Part shown: one piece after another, positions 27,095 to 36,637 of the stretch
Layout: every line of letters begins with the position of its first letter
Position numbering within the stretch: the stretch's first letter is position 1
Program-made: the position numbers and the translations under genes
The notes under the pieces: model-generated
Told to the model about the DNA's origin: nothing
The model's input: only the letters and a program-made list of their open reading frames with translations
The model's database searches: none
Origin: Arthrobacter sp. SLBN-112
GTDB lineage: Bacteria > Actinomycetota > Actinomycetes > Actinomycetales > Micrococcaceae
Assembly: GCF_030944625.1 (NCBI RefSeq)
Contig: NZ_JAUSXY010000001.1
Span: 1,488,001 to 1,552,000 of the forward strand
Direction: 5' to 3'
DNA: 64,000 bases

Positions 27095-27907
27095 CTAGGT
27101 GAGCTTCACCTGGCGGTTCATGTCCTTGTAGAGCAGGTAGCGGAACTCGCCCGGGCCGCCGGCGTAGCAGGCCTGCGGACAGAAGGCGCGCAGCCACATG
27201 AAGTCGCCTGCCTCCACCTCCACCCAGTCGTTGTTCAGCAGGTACATGGCCTTGCCCTCCAGGACGTACAGGCCGTGCTCCATGACGTGGGTTTCCGGGA
27301 ACGGGATGACGCCGCCGGGCTGGAAGGTCACGATGTTCACCTGCATGTCGTGCGCCAGGTCGTTGGAGTCCGTGAATCGGGTGGTCTTCCAGACGTCGTT
27401 CGTGTCCGGCATGGACGTGGGCTCCACGTCCTTTTCGTTGGTGACGAAGGACTTTGCCTCGTACCCTTCGAGCCGCTCGTAGGCCTTGCGGATCCAGTGG
27501 AAGGACACGACGTCGTCCGAAACGTTCTCCAGGCCCCACTCCGAACCGGCAGCCGCGTAGGCGTAGCCACCTTCCTCCAGCGGGTGCAATTCACCGTCGA
27601 GGGTGAGGTTGACCTTGCCGCGGGTCACGAAAATGACACCTTCGACGCCGGCCTCGAACTCCGCCTTGGGAGCGCCGCCGCCCGGTCCGATTTCCACGAT
27701 CAACTGGGAGAACGTGGTGGCGAAGCCGGAGATGGGACGGGCGATAATCCAGGACCGGGTGTTCGAAAAGCCGGGCAGGTTGGACGTGACGATGTCCGTC
27801 ATCACGCCCTTGGGGATCACCGTGTACGCCTCGGTCACGATGGCGCGCTCGGTGGTCAGGTGGGTCTGCGGCGGCAGTCCGCCGGTGGGGGAGTAGTACT
27901 TGCCCAT
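27095..27907 (-). CDS. allE: (S)-ureidoglycine aminohydrolase
   Basis: A 270-residue bicupin that releases ammonia from (S)-ureidoglycine to give (S)-ureidoglycolate, a late step of urate/allantoin breakdown. It begins MGKYYSPTGGLPPQTHLTTERAIVTEAYTVIPKGVMTDIVTSNLPG. It has two cupin cores: PGGGAP...EGVIFVTRGKVNLTLDG, and a second with PETHVMEHGLYVLEGKAMYLLNNDWVEVEAGDFMWLRAFCPQ, whose His/Glu residues bind manganese in AllE. Length equals the family's. It is the last gene of malic enzyme-aceB-DUF6986-allE, 16 bases after DUF6986, in a cluster with uricase, so purine catabolism is well supported. Confidence 0.92.
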   Translation of the reverse strand: MGKYYSPTGGLPPQTHLTTERAIVTEAYTVIPKGVMTDIVTSNLPGFSNTRSWIIARPISGFATTFSQLIVEIGPGGGAPKAEFEAGVEGVIFVTRGKVNLTLDGELHPLEEGGYAYAAAGSEWGLENVSDDVVSFHWIRKAYERLEGYEAKSFVTNEKDVEPTSMPDTNDVWKTTRFTDSNDLAHDMQVNIVTFQPGGVIPFPETHVMEHGLYVLEGKAMYLLNNDWVEVEAGDFMWLRAFCPQACYAGGPGEFRYLLYKDMNRQVKLT

Positions 27908-27923
27908 GAAAGGGATCCTTTGC

Positions 27924-29198
27924 CTAGGAGTTGGAAGTGGTGGCGAGCCGCGGGTGTGCCAGGCCGGTAAGCTGCGGAATTCCGACGCCGGCAAGCGCCT
28001 GGACTTCCTCGGCACCAACGGCGCCGCACTGGACCCCGCGGAGCACGAACGCGGCCAGGGCCCGGGCCGTGGCGGGCTCGTCCATGACGCCGCCTTCGGT
28101 CCGCTCCACGTAGTTGCGCAGCCGTGCCGCTGCGGCCGGCAGGCCCTCCCGGTAGAAGGCGTAGGTGGCCGCGAACCGGCTGGCCAGCTGGGCCGGGTGC
28201 AGGTCCCAGCCCTGGTAGTAGCCGCGCTCCAGCGACCGCCGCACCAGCCGGCCGTGCAGCTGCCAGGCGTTCTCAACGTTGTCGCCCACCGGGATGATGT
28301 TGGTGGATCCGTCGGAAAGCCGGATTCCGGTACCGGCCACGGCCAGTTGCATGACCTCTTTGGCGAAGTCGGCCACGGGGTGCTCCATGGACTGGTATTC
28401 GGCTGAGATCTGCAGCGACGCCGAGTAGTCATAGGTTCCGTAGTGCAGCCCGCTGATCCTGCCGGGCACCGCGTGCGGCAGCTGTGCCACCGGCGAGGTG
28501 CCCTCCGGGCCCAGGATGAGCTGCGGCGTTTCCACCTGGACCTCAAAGCGGAGGCGGCCGGCCGGCAGCGAGTGGACGTCCTCCAGCCGGGACACGGCGT
28601 AGTCCATCGCCTGGACCTGGGCCACGGTGGTGACCTTGGGCAGGGTCAGCACCAGCCCATCCGGCAGCTCGCCGGCGGCGGCAAGGCCGGAGACGAACAG
28701 GTCGAGGGTGCGGAGTCCGCGGGCCCGGGTGGCGGCTTCGAAGCACTTGAAGCGGATGCCGATGAACGGGGGAGCGGACCCGGCCGCGACGGCGGTTGCC
28801 ACCGCTGCTGCCGCGGCCACCGCGGCAGTGTCCTCGGCGTCGTCGCCCCGGTCGCCAAACCCGTCTTCGAAGTCCAGCCGCAGGTCCTCGATTGGCTCGG
28901 TGGCCAGTTTCGCCGCCACACGGGCGGCCACCGCCCCGGCGTGGCCCGCGTCCTGGCCCAGGAGCCGCCCCAGCTTTTCGAAGCCGCCGTGCGCGTCCGC
29001 CGTCGCGGTTGCCTGGGCACCCCAGTCCGTGGCGAGCGACGGCGTGAAACGGTCCGCCGGCACGTACACCGTGTGCACGGGCTGGCGTGAGCCGTCGTCG
29101 CCGGGGTAGTTCTGCTCCAGCAGCCGGTCCGTGGCAGCCAACTGCCCGTCGATGTGCGCGAGATCCGCCGCGGAAAGTGAGGGCTTGGGTGCTGCCAT
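27924..29198 (-). CDS. DUF6986 family protein, HpcH/HpaI aldolase-like
   Basis: A 424-residue TIM-barrel protein resembling CitE/HpcH lyases. It contains VHTVYVPADRF, LRLDFEDGFGDRGDDAED (acidic metal-site region), FIGIRFKCFE, LVLTLPKV and RLRFEVQVETPQLI. The last is the ExxxG/Q-type glutamate strand of the citrate lyase family. The reaction is not established; C-C cleavage or condensation of a glyoxylate-type substrate would suit its position. ATG 29198 begins one base after the malate synthase stop, so it is translationally coupled, and allE follows. This operon context ties it to glyoxylate produced from purines. Confidence 0.82.
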   Translation of the reverse strand: MAAPKPSLSAADLAHIDGQLAATDRLLEQNYPGDDGSRQPVHTVYVPADRFTPSLATDWGAQATATADAHGGFEKLGRLLGQDAGHAGAVAARVAAKLATEPIEDLRLDFEDGFGDRGDDAEDTAAVAAAAAVATAVAAGSAPPFIGIRFKCFEAATRARGLRTLDLFVSGLAAAGELPDGLVLTLPKVTTVAQVQAMDYAVSRLEDVHSLPAGRLRFEVQVETPQLILGPEGTSPVAQLPHAVPGRISGLHYGTYDYSASLQISAEYQSMEHPVADFAKEVMQLAVAGTGIRLSDGSTNIIPVGDNVENAWQLHGRLVRRSLERGYYQGWDLHPAQLASRFAATYAFYREGLPAAAARLRNYVERTEGGVMDEPATARALAAFVLRGVQCGAVGAEEVQALAGVGIPQLTGLAHPRLATTSNS

Positions 29199-29199
29199 C

Positions 29200-30798
29200 T
29201 CAGCCCACCAGTTCGTAGGCGGGGGTGGTGAGGAAGTCCGTGTAACCATCCGAAAGGCAGATGTCCGCGATCAGTTCGCTGGCCGGCTGGTAGTAGCGGC
29301 GGAAGGCCTCGTCGCCGAATTCGGTCCGGAGCCGCTCGGTTTCCTCGCCCAGGATCCGCTCCACCAGCTCCTTGGTCACCGTGTTGCCGGTGTCCGCCAG
29401 GATGGACTTGTTCCTGATCTGCTGCCACACCTGTGAGCGGGAGATCTCCGCGGTGGCGGCGTCCTCCATCAGGTTGTGGATGGCCACGGCGCCGTTTCCG
29501 GACAGCCACACCGCCGTGTAGGCCACGGCCACGTACAGGTTCAGGCGCAGGCCGGCCTCGGTGACCTGGCCGTCGGCGGAGGAGACATCGAGCAACTGCT
29601 CCGCGGTGACCGAAACCTCCGGACGCTGCTTGTCCACCTGGTTCGGCTTGTCCCCCAGCACGGAGTCGAAGACCTCGCGGCAGGTGGATACCAGGTCCGG
29701 GTGTGCAACCCAGGAGCCGTCAAAGCCGTCGTTTGCCTCACGGGTCTTGTCCGCCCGCACCTTCTCGAAAGCTGCTTCGGTCACTTCCGGGTGGCGGCGG
29801 TTGGGGATGACCGCAGCCATGCCGCCCATGGCGAAGGCGCCGCGGCGGTGGCAGGTCTTGACCAGGAGTTCGGTGTAGGCGCGCATGAACGGTGCGGTCA
29901 TCACCACGGACGCGCGGTCCGGCAGGACGAATTCCTCGCCGGCGTCACGGAAGTACTTGATGATGCTGAACAGGTAGTCCCAGCGGCCCGCGTTCAGGCC
30001 CGAGGCATGGTCCCGCAGTTCGTAGAGGATTTCGTCCATCTCGAAGGCGGCCGGAATGGTCTCGATCAGGACCGTTGCCCGGATGGTGCCCTGGTGCAGG
30101 CCCAGGTAGTCCTGGGCGAACACGAACACGTCGTTCCACAGCCTGGCCTCAAGGTGGCTCTCCATCTTGGGCAGGTAGTAGTAGGGGCCCTGTCCGTTGA
30201 GGACCAGCTGTTTGGCGACGTGGAAGAAATGCAGCCCGAAGTCCACCAGCGCGCCAACGGCGGGCTCGCCGTTGAGCAGCAGGTGCTTCTCCTGCATGTG
30301 CCAGCCGCGGGGCCGGGCCACCACGACGGCCAGCGGCGCGTCCGTGCGGAGCCGGTACTCCTTGCCTTCCTCCGAGGTGTAGCTCAGAGTGCCCTGGGCG
30401 GCGTCGCGGAGGTTCAGGATGGCATCGATGACGTTGGCCCACGTGGGGGTGCTGGCATCCTCGAGGTCCGCCAGCCACACTTTGGCACCGGAGTTCAGGG
30501 CGTTGATGGCCATCTTCGCCGGCGAGGCGGGCCCGGTCATCTCAACCCGGCGGTCCTGCAGGGCTGCGGGGGCGGGCGCAACCTTCCAGTCGCCGTCGCG
30601 CACGTCCTGTGTCTCCGGCAGGAAGTCCAGCTTGCCGGTTTCTGCCACCCGCTGCCGCTTGACGGCGCGTGCCGCCAGGAGCTCGTTGCGGGTGCCGGCG
30701 AACCGGTTGTGAAGCTCCTCCACGAAGGCCAGAGCCTTGGGCGTGAGGATCTCCTCTGCGCGGTTGATCGGCCGGGGATCTGTGACGGTGATGGCCAT
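29200..30798 (-). CDS. aceB: Malate synthase A
   Basis: A 532-residue enzyme condensing glyoxylate with acetyl-CoA to malate. It is of the A type (about 530 residues, shorter than G): PASPAKMAINALNSGAKVWLADLEDASTPTW, RPRGWHMQEKHLLLNGE, YYYLPKMESHLEARLWNDVF, RATVLIETIPAAFEMDEILYELRDHASGLNAGRWDY, and ANDGFDGSWVAHPDLV. These contain the glyoxylate/Mg residues (Arg, Glu, Asp) and the catalytic Asp. AAGGAAAGGA precedes ATG 30798. Isocitrate lyase is not adjacent; instead the gene sits between malic enzyme and allE, so its main feed here is likely glyoxylate from ureidoglycolate. Confidence 0.96.
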   Translation of the reverse strand: MAITVTDPRPINRAEEILTPKALAFVEELHNRFAGTRNELLAARAVKRQRVAETGKLDFLPETQDVRDGDWKVAPAPAALQDRRVEMTGPASPAKMAINALNSGAKVWLADLEDASTPTWANVIDAILNLRDAAQGTLSYTSEEGKEYRLRTDAPLAVVVARPRGWHMQEKHLLLNGEPAVGALVDFGLHFFHVAKQLVLNGQGPYYYLPKMESHLEARLWNDVFVFAQDYLGLHQGTIRATVLIETIPAAFEMDEILYELRDHASGLNAGRWDYLFSIIKYFRDAGEEFVLPDRASVVMTAPFMRAYTELLVKTCHRRGAFAMGGMAAVIPNRRHPEVTEAAFEKVRADKTREANDGFDGSWVAHPDLVSTCREVFDSVLGDKPNQVDKQRPEVSVTAEQLLDVSSADGQVTEAGLRLNLYVAVAYTAVWLSGNGAVAIHNLMEDAATAEISRSQVWQQIRNKSILADTGNTVTKELVERILGEETERLRTEFGDEAFRRYYQPASELIADICLSDGYTDFLTTPAYELVG

Positions 30799-30833
30799 TT
30801 CTGGTCCTTTCCTTGTGCGGGAAGTCGGGGCGG

Positions 30834-32276
<1,443 letters not shown>

Positions 32277-32325
32277 TGAATGTCCTCCTGTTAGGCCTTG
32301 TCCGGCTTCTGCTCTGATCCGAATG

Positions 32326-32363
32326 TTTTCGTATTATGGATATTATTATCTACTTTATGGAAA
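32326..32363 (-). promoter_or_regulatory. Composite operator of the malic enzyme operon / iclR promoter
   Basis: Read on the minus strand, two 17-bp boxes (TTTCCATAAAGTAGATA, then ATCCATAATACGAAAA) have centres 21 bp apart. The 38 bases match the element at 36199-36236 at 24 positions. Boxes of the form TTTC-N7/8-GAAA suit an IclR-family dimer. The element lies between malic enzyme and iclR and covers likely promoter positions of both. Confidence 0.65.
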
Positions 32364-32497
32364 CACAACCCCTTTGTGATGTGACTGCTGAGGGACGTCG
32401 CCGTGCGTCCTGCCGTGCTGTATGTTGGGTGTTCTAAGCAACTCTTTTCACGATGTGGATAAGAGTTGTCGGATTCCGAGCCATAGGAGACAACGGA

Positions 32498-33253
32498 ATG
32501 GCAGAAAAAGCCTCCGGCGGAGTGCAGTCGGTGGAGCGCGTCTTCGAGCTGCTGGAGCTCATCACGGATGCCGGCGGCGACGTCACGCTCAGTGAGCTGT
32601 CGTCCTCGACCGATTTGCCCCTGCCCACCATCCACCGCCTGCTCCGCACGCTGGTATCGCTCGGCTATATCCGGCAGCTGCCCAACCGGCGCTATGCCCT
32701 GGGGCCCCGGCTGATCCGGCTGGGCGAAGGCGCCAACAAGCAGCTCGGCGCCCTGGCCCGCCCGCAGCTCAAAACCCTGGTGGACCGCCTCGGGGAGACC
32801 TCCAACATGGCCGTGCTTGATTCGGACATGGTGATCTACGTGGCCCAGGTCCCGTCGCTGCACTCCATGCGCATGTTCACGGAGGTGGGCCGGCGCGCCC
32901 ATACCCATGCCACCGGCGTGGGCAAGGCCATCCTGGCCCAGCTCGACGACGACACTGTCCGCGGCATCGTGGCCCGCGCCGGGATGCCCACGCCCACGGC
33001 CAAGAGCATTGGCGACGTCGAGGAACTCCTGGCCGACCTCAAGCTCATCCGCGAGCGGGGCTACTCCATCGACGAGGAGGAGCAGGAGCTCGGCGTCCGC
33101 TGCTTCGCGATGGCGGTCCCCAACGCCCCCACGCCCACAGCTATCTCGGTCTCCGGTCCGGTGTCCCGGGTGGACGAGAACTTCGCCGACAAAGCCGTCC
33201 CCATCCTCCGCGAAGCCGCGGAGGCCATCTCCCGCGAGCTCAACCACACCTGA
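32498..33253 (+). CDS. IclR-family transcriptional regulator (AllR-like)
   Basis: A 251-residue regulator. The N-terminal winged helix (GGVQSVERVFELLELITDAGGDVTLSELSSSTDLPLPTIHRLLRTLVSLGYIRQLPNRRYALG, about residues 6-70) is followed by the IclR effector domain (MAVLDSDMVIYVAQVPS, RRAHTHATGVGKAILAQL, RGYSIDEEEQELGVRCFAMAVPN). The effector pocket resembles that of AllR, which senses glyoxylate/allantoin; this is inference from gene context. ATG 32498 has AGGAGA upstream. It is divergent from the malic enzyme operon across a composite operator whose relatives stand before guanine deaminase, uricase and aceE, making it the best candidate controller of the purine/glyoxylate genes. Confidence 0.9.
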   Translation: MAEKASGGVQSVERVFELLELITDAGGDVTLSELSSSTDLPLPTIHRLLRTLVSLGYIRQLPNRRYALGPRLIRLGEGANKQLGALARPQLKTLVDRLGETSNMAVLDSDMVIYVAQVPSLHSMRMFTEVGRRAHTHATGVGKAILAQLDDDTVRGIVARAGMPTPTAKSIGDVEELLADLKLIRERGYSIDEEEQELGVRCFAMAVPNAPTPTAISVSGPVSRVDENFADKAVPILREAAEAISRELNHT

Positions 33254-33288
33254 GGCACCCGGCCTGCAAAGGCTGTGCCAACCACGCA

Positions 33289-33326
33289 CGACGGCGGCCC
33301 GCTCCTTTCGGAGCGGGCCGCCGTCG
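33289..33326. terminator. Perfect 17-bp terminator hairpin
   Basis: CGACGGCGGCCCGCTCC (33289-33305) pairs perfectly with 33310-33326 around a TTTC loop, between convergent iclR and the permease gene. Very stable; probably works for both strands. Confidence 0.85.
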
Positions 33327-33342
33327 ACGGTTTCAGGCAGGG

Positions 33343-34863
33343 TCAGTGTTCCGACGCCTTGTCGGATGACTGGACCGTTTCTGATGCCTGGACCGGGACT
33401 TCCTTTCCGTCGCAGTCGATGAGCTTGCCGTTCTCGAACCGGTCGCCGTCCGCAAGGCAGCGGATGTCCTCCGCCTTGACCAGCCGTTCGGTGCCCGCGA
33501 CGAAGACGGACTGGTTATCCGAATTTCCGGCGCGGAAGTGGTTGAACAGCAGGTTCAGCAGGATGGCCATGACGGCGGCCGAGCTGATGCCGGAGTGGAA
33601 GATGGTGCCGAACCAGGAAGGGAACTGGTCGTAGAACGTGGGCGCGGCGATGGGGATCATCCCGAAGCCGATGGAAGCGGCCACCACGATCAGGTTCATG
33701 TTGTTCTTGTAATCCACCTTGGACAGGGTCCGGATGCCGCTGGCAGCCACTGTGCCGAAGAGCACGACGCCGGCACCGCCCAGGACGGGTGTCGGCACCG
33801 CTGCCACCACGCGGCCCAGGACGGGCAGCAGGCCGAGGACCACCAGGATCACGCCGCCGGCGCTGACCACGAACCTGCTCTTGACGCCGGTGATGGCCAC
33901 CAGGCCCACGTTTTGTGCGAAGGCGCTCTGGGTGAAGGAGTTGAAGAGGGGGGACACGGCGCTGGAGAGCATGTCCGCGCGCAGGCCGTTGCCGATCCGC
34001 TTGGAATCCACCTTGGTGCCTACGATCTCGCCTACCGCGATGATGTCCGCGGACGTTTCCGTCAGGGTGACCAGGATGACGATCAGCATCGAGATGATGG
34101 CAGCCAACTCAAACGTGGGCGGCCCGAAGGCGAAGGGGGTGGGGAAGGCGACGATCTCGCCCTGGCCCACCTTGGAGAAGTCGGCCATGCCGAAAACCAG
34201 GGCGATGAGGGTGCCCAGGACCATGGCAAGGAGGATGGAAAGCCGGGAGATGGCGGCGCTGCCCACCTTGCTCAGGAGCAGGACGATGCCCATGGTGCCG
34301 GCGGCCAGGCCGATGTTGGCCACGCTGCCATAGTTCGGAGCCTTGTTGTTGCCGCCCATGGCCCAGTTCGCGGCCACTGGCATCAGCGTCAGGCCGATGG
34401 TGGTTATCACGGTTCCGGTCACGACGGGTGGGAAGAAGCGGATGATCTTCGAGAACAGTGGAGTGATCAGCAGGCCGATCAGGGAGGCAGCAATGACGGA
34501 TCCGAAGACTGCCTGGATCCCGCCGCCGCCGTGCACGATGGCCACCATGGTGGAGACGCCGGCGAAGGAGACCCCCTGCACCAGCGGCAGTTGCGAGCCG
34601 AAGAATGGAACGCCGACGGTCTGCAGGATGGTGGCAAGGCCGCCGACGAAGAGGCAGGCCGCGATGAGGAGGCCTATGTCCTGGGAGTTCATTCCGGCGG
34701 CTGCGCCGATGATCAGGGGAGGGGCGATGATGCCGCCGTACATGGTCAGGACGTGCTGGAAGCCGTAGGCAAACGTGCTTCCGATCGGGAGTCGTTGGTC
34801 CTCCGGGCGGCCCTTGGCCCCTTTACCGGCGGCCGCGGCGGCCAGTTTCTTCTTGGTGTTCAT
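33343..34863 (-). CDS. Nucleobase:cation symporter-2 (urate/xanthine permease type)
   Basis: A 506-residue membrane transporter with about 14 helices of the NCS2/NAT family. Motifs seen: LTMYGGIIAPPLIIG, QTVGVPFFGSQLPLVQGVSFAGVST (NAT QH-equivalent region), and the family signature ETSADIIAVGEIVGTK with SAFAQNVGLVAITGVKSR. The NxGxxxxTG block fits the xanthine/uric acid branch. It lies 128 bases downstream of uricase on the same strand, separated by a hairpin that may only partly terminate, so it most likely imports urate or xanthine for the pathway. A 45-residue soluble tail after the last helix is unusual in length. Confidence 0.92.
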   Translation of the reverse strand: MNTKKKLAAAAAGKGAKGRPEDQRLPIGSTFAYGFQHVLTMYGGIIAPPLIIGAAAGMNSQDIGLLIAACLFVGGLATILQTVGVPFFGSQLPLVQGVSFAGVSTMVAIVHGGGGIQAVFGSVIAASLIGLLITPLFSKIIRFFPPVVTGTVITTIGLTLMPVAANWAMGGNNKAPNYGSVANIGLAAGTMGIVLLLSKVGSAAISRLSILLAMVLGTLIALVFGMADFSKVGQGEIVAFPTPFAFGPPTFELAAIISMLIVILVTLTETSADIIAVGEIVGTKVDSKRIGNGLRADMLSSAVSPLFNSFTQSAFAQNVGLVAITGVKSRFVVSAGGVILVVLGLLPVLGRVVAAVPTPVLGGAGVVLFGTVAASGIRTLSKVDYKNNMNLIVVAASIGFGMIPIAAPTFYDQFPSWFGTIFHSGISSAAVMAILLNLLFNHFRAGNSDNQSVFVAGTERLVKAEDIRCLADGDRFENGKLIDCDGKEVPVQASETVQSSDKASEH

Positions 34864-34933
34864 GGCAGACTTTCTTGGTTCATGGCAGACGTCATCGTCT
34901 GGCTAACTTGTGTCTGGCTAACAGGTGGATTGC

Positions 34934-34972
34934 GGCTGGCTCAACCACCGATGGTTGGTGGTTGAGCCAGCC
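34934..34972 (-). terminator. Hairpin between uricase and permease
   Basis: GGCTGGCTCAACCACC (34934-34949) pairs perfectly with 34957-34972 around a seven-base loop. It lies in the 128-base gap between uricase and the permease on the same strand, so it may reduce permease expression relative to uricase. It overlaps a dispersed repeat. Confidence 0.65.
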
Positions 34973-34979
34973 GAAACCC
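34956..34979. repeat. Dispersed repeat, copy 1 (GGTGGTTGAGC... type)
   Basis: A 24-base sequence starting TGGTGGTTGAGC and ending CGAAACCC. It matches the copy at 50389-50412 in 20 of 24 bases. Elements of this kind are common between genes in Micrococcaceae genomes; function unproven. Confidence 0.6.
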
Positions 34980-34991
34980 TGGGATGGTGCT

Positions 34992-35900
34992 TTAGCAGAA
35001 GCCGGCGATGCCGGACCAGCCAGCCGGAGCTGCCGCAGCGTCCTCGCGCTGGACGGTGGCCTCGATCAGGCCGTACGGGCGGTCGGCTGCGAAGAAGACC
35101 TCGTTGGGGTTGTCCAGGCCGAACGGCGAGAGATCCACCAGGAAGTGGTGCTTGTTGGGCATCGAGAACTTGATTTCGTCGATCTCGCTGTGCGCCTCAA
35201 GCACCTTGGTGCCCATGTCGAACAGTGTCTGCTGCAGGGCATGGGAGTACTTTTCGGTGAAGCCTTCGAGCAGGAGGCCCTTGACGTCGTCGTAATTCTT
35301 GTTGAAGTCCAGGCTGCTGAAGTCGGTACCGGTCTTGAAACGCCAGCGGGCCGAGACGTCCGTGGCGAGGATGCGGTCGGTGGTCTCCGGAAGCGTCGTG
35401 TAGCGGTCGCGGGGGTAGCCCACGAAGCCGGACTCTGTGGACTTCAGGACCGTCAGGTCCTTCAGGCCGGAGATCAGGTGGCTGGTGGCGCCATCGCGGA
35501 CCAGGACGGCGGTACGGACTTCCTGGCCGTTGCGGACGAATGAGTGGTCGTGTTCGCTGCCGTGCGCCTGGATGCGGTTCCAGCTGTAGGACTCGGCTTC
35601 CCAGCGGCCGCCGGTGACCCAGTCGAAACTGGAGGTGAAGTGCTCGCCGAGGCGCAGCAGGAAGGCTTCCGGTGAGCCGATGCCGTCCCGGGCGAAGGCG
35701 TAGATGGTGTTTTTCTGGGTGTCCGTGGCCACCACGTGGGCGTTGTCGCCCTCAAGGTGGGCCGCGGCGAAGTCGCCCCGCAATTGCGAGGTAACGTTCA
35801 GGTCTTCGATCTCGTGCCGGTTGGTGTCCCTGGTGATCTTGACGACGCGGACTTCGGCCTTGCCGTACTGGTTTTCGCCGAGGATGATCTTGCTGCTCAT
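34992..35900 (-). CDS. Uricase (factor-independent urate hydroxylase)
   Basis: A 302-residue cofactor-free oxidase converting urate to 5-hydroxyisourate with O2. It is the same length as the well-known Arthrobacter globiformis enzyme and shares its landmarks: ILGENQYGKAEVRVVKITRDTNRHEIEDLNVTSQLRGDF, NAHVVATDTQKNTIYAFAR, FTSSFDWVTGGRW, YTTLPETTDRILATDVSARWR, and MPNKHHFLVDL...NPNEVFFAADRPYGLIEATVQRE, ending GIAGFC. The catalytic Lys/Thr pair and the His of NKHH are present. It is followed by an NCS2 permease. Upstream, on the same strand, are a short leader frame and an intrinsic terminator (35994-36112), implying expression control by attenuation. The next enzymes (5-hydroxyisourate hydrolase, OHCU decarboxylase) are not in the window. 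Confidence 0.97.
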   Translation of the reverse strand: MSSKIILGENQYGKAEVRVVKITRDTNRHEIEDLNVTSQLRGDFAAAHLEGDNAHVVATDTQKNTIYAFARDGIGSPEAFLLRLGEHFTSSFDWVTGGRWEAESYSWNRIQAHGSEHDHSFVRNGQEVRTAVLVRDGATSHLISGLKDLTVLKSTESGFVGYPRDRYTTLPETTDRILATDVSARWRFKTGTDFSSLDFNKNYDDVKGLLLEGFTEKYSHALQQTLFDMGTKVLEAHSEIDEIKFSMPNKHHFLVDLSPFGLDNPNEVFFAADRPYGLIEATVQREDAAAAPAGWSGIAGFC

Positions 35901-35993
35901 GGTCTTTTCCCAATCTCCGGTAAGTGGAACCAAGGTTCCATCACTGAAATTAAGCGCGCGTTTCAAGCGCGTTTCCGGTGGAGCCGACCCAAC

Positions 35994-36025
35994 AAAAAAG
36001 AGCCGGCATCCATTGATGCCAGCTC
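35994..36025 (-). terminator. Intrinsic terminator inside the uricase leader
   Basis: On the minus strand, GAGCUGGCAUC pairs with GAUGCCGGCUC (one G-U) around AAUG, and six U residues follow (35994-35999). This is a textbook terminator, 93 bases before the uricase start and oriented with it. No gene other than a 19-codon frame feeds it, so it looks like an attenuator. Confidence 0.75.
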
Positions 36026-36052
36026 ATTACGACCCTGCCTGCTGCTCCCAGG

Positions 36053-36112
36053 TTACGTGACCTGCGCCACGAGTTGCCTACCAGCGTACCCCCGCCGGCC
36101 GGTGGTGTACAT
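36053..36112 (-). CDS. Putative 19-residue leader peptide upstream of uricase
   Basis: ATG 36112, with GGAG five bases upstream, opens a 19-codon frame encoding MYTTGRRGYAGRQLVAQVT and stops at TAA 36053-36055, 28 bases before the terminator stem. The ribosome site, short length and following terminator match the layout of transcription attenuators. The peptide has three Arg and two Gly-Arg pairs but no run of one amino acid, so a simple amino-acid sensing mechanism is not obvious. Expression is unproven. Confidence 0.45.
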   Translation of the reverse strand: MYTTGRRGYAGRQLVAQVT

Positions 36113-36170
36113 CACAACTCCAAAATTTAGATTGTGACCGGAGCGGCCGGGGGGAGGTGCCGTTGGACTG

Positions 36171-36236
36171 TTGACGCGCCGACGGTCGCGCTTCTAGACT
36201 TTCACATAGCAGAATTTGCTTTCCGTAATATGAAAT
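36171..36236 (+). promoter_or_regulatory. Promoter plus composite operator before the 61-residue gene / uricase
   Basis: TTGACG (36171-36176), 18 bases, TAGACT (36195-36200) form a good promoter toward 36249. Overlapping and following it are two 17-bp boxes: CTTTCACATAGCAGAAT (36199-36215) and TTTCCGTAATATGAAAT (36220-36236), centres 21 bp apart. The pair matches 40512-40549 (23 of 38), 32326-32363 (24) and 55498-55535 (24). Binding here would block this promoter and could affect the divergent uricase transcript. Confidence 0.7.
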
Positions 36237-36248
36237 AAGGAGGTTTCG

Positions 36249-36434
36249 ATGTACCAGCAGGACACCCCTCCCGTGCCGGCCGCCCCGGCCGCGGGAACCG
36301 GAGCGCCGGAGTTCTACCTCCCGCTCGGCGGCGGCATTGACCCGGACCTGTATGTGCCGGAGGAACGGCACCACGAACGCGGGCGCTTCTCGCGCTGGGT
36401 CCACTCGCTGCCGGTATTCGGCCGGCGGATCTGA
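36249..36434 (+). CDS. Small proline-rich protein, unknown
   Basis: A 61-residue protein: MYQQDTPPVPAAPAAGTGAPEFYLPLGGGIDPDLYVPEE, then a basic end RGRFSRWVHSLPVFGRRI. The ribosome site AAGGAGG five bases upstream of ATG 36249 is near-perfect and a sigma-70-type promoter precedes it, so it is surely expressed. No known family, signal peptide or membrane helix. A composite operator shared with purine genes lies in its 5' leader, so it probably belongs to that regulon; the amphipathic basic tail might contact a membrane or protein partner. The role cannot be deduced. Confidence 0.7.
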   Translation: MYQQDTPPVPAAPAAGTGAPEFYLPLGGGIDPDLYVPEERHHERGRFSRWVHSLPVFGRRI

Positions 36435-36637
36435 GTACCGCCCTGCGTACCTGCGGAACCGCGCCGGCAAACACAGGTAGTCGCTACTGGCGACCCCCAC
36501 CGGTAACTCCCATAGCCTGAGGCGGTAAGTAGTGGACCGGAGCTGGGCTTGCGCGGCTGCCCGGGCCGGATGCCACTGAGCGCCAGGGAGGCAAGGATGC
36601 GCGACATTATGGAGCAGTCCGGTTCCCGACGTGGCCC

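Noticed and set aside
36000..36110. GGTCA...GGGAGCAGC in the uricase leader, slightly like SRP RNA
   Set aside because: The conserved SRP apical loop (GGAAG/GCAGC geometry) and overall pairing are absent; the stretch is better explained as a leader with a terminator.
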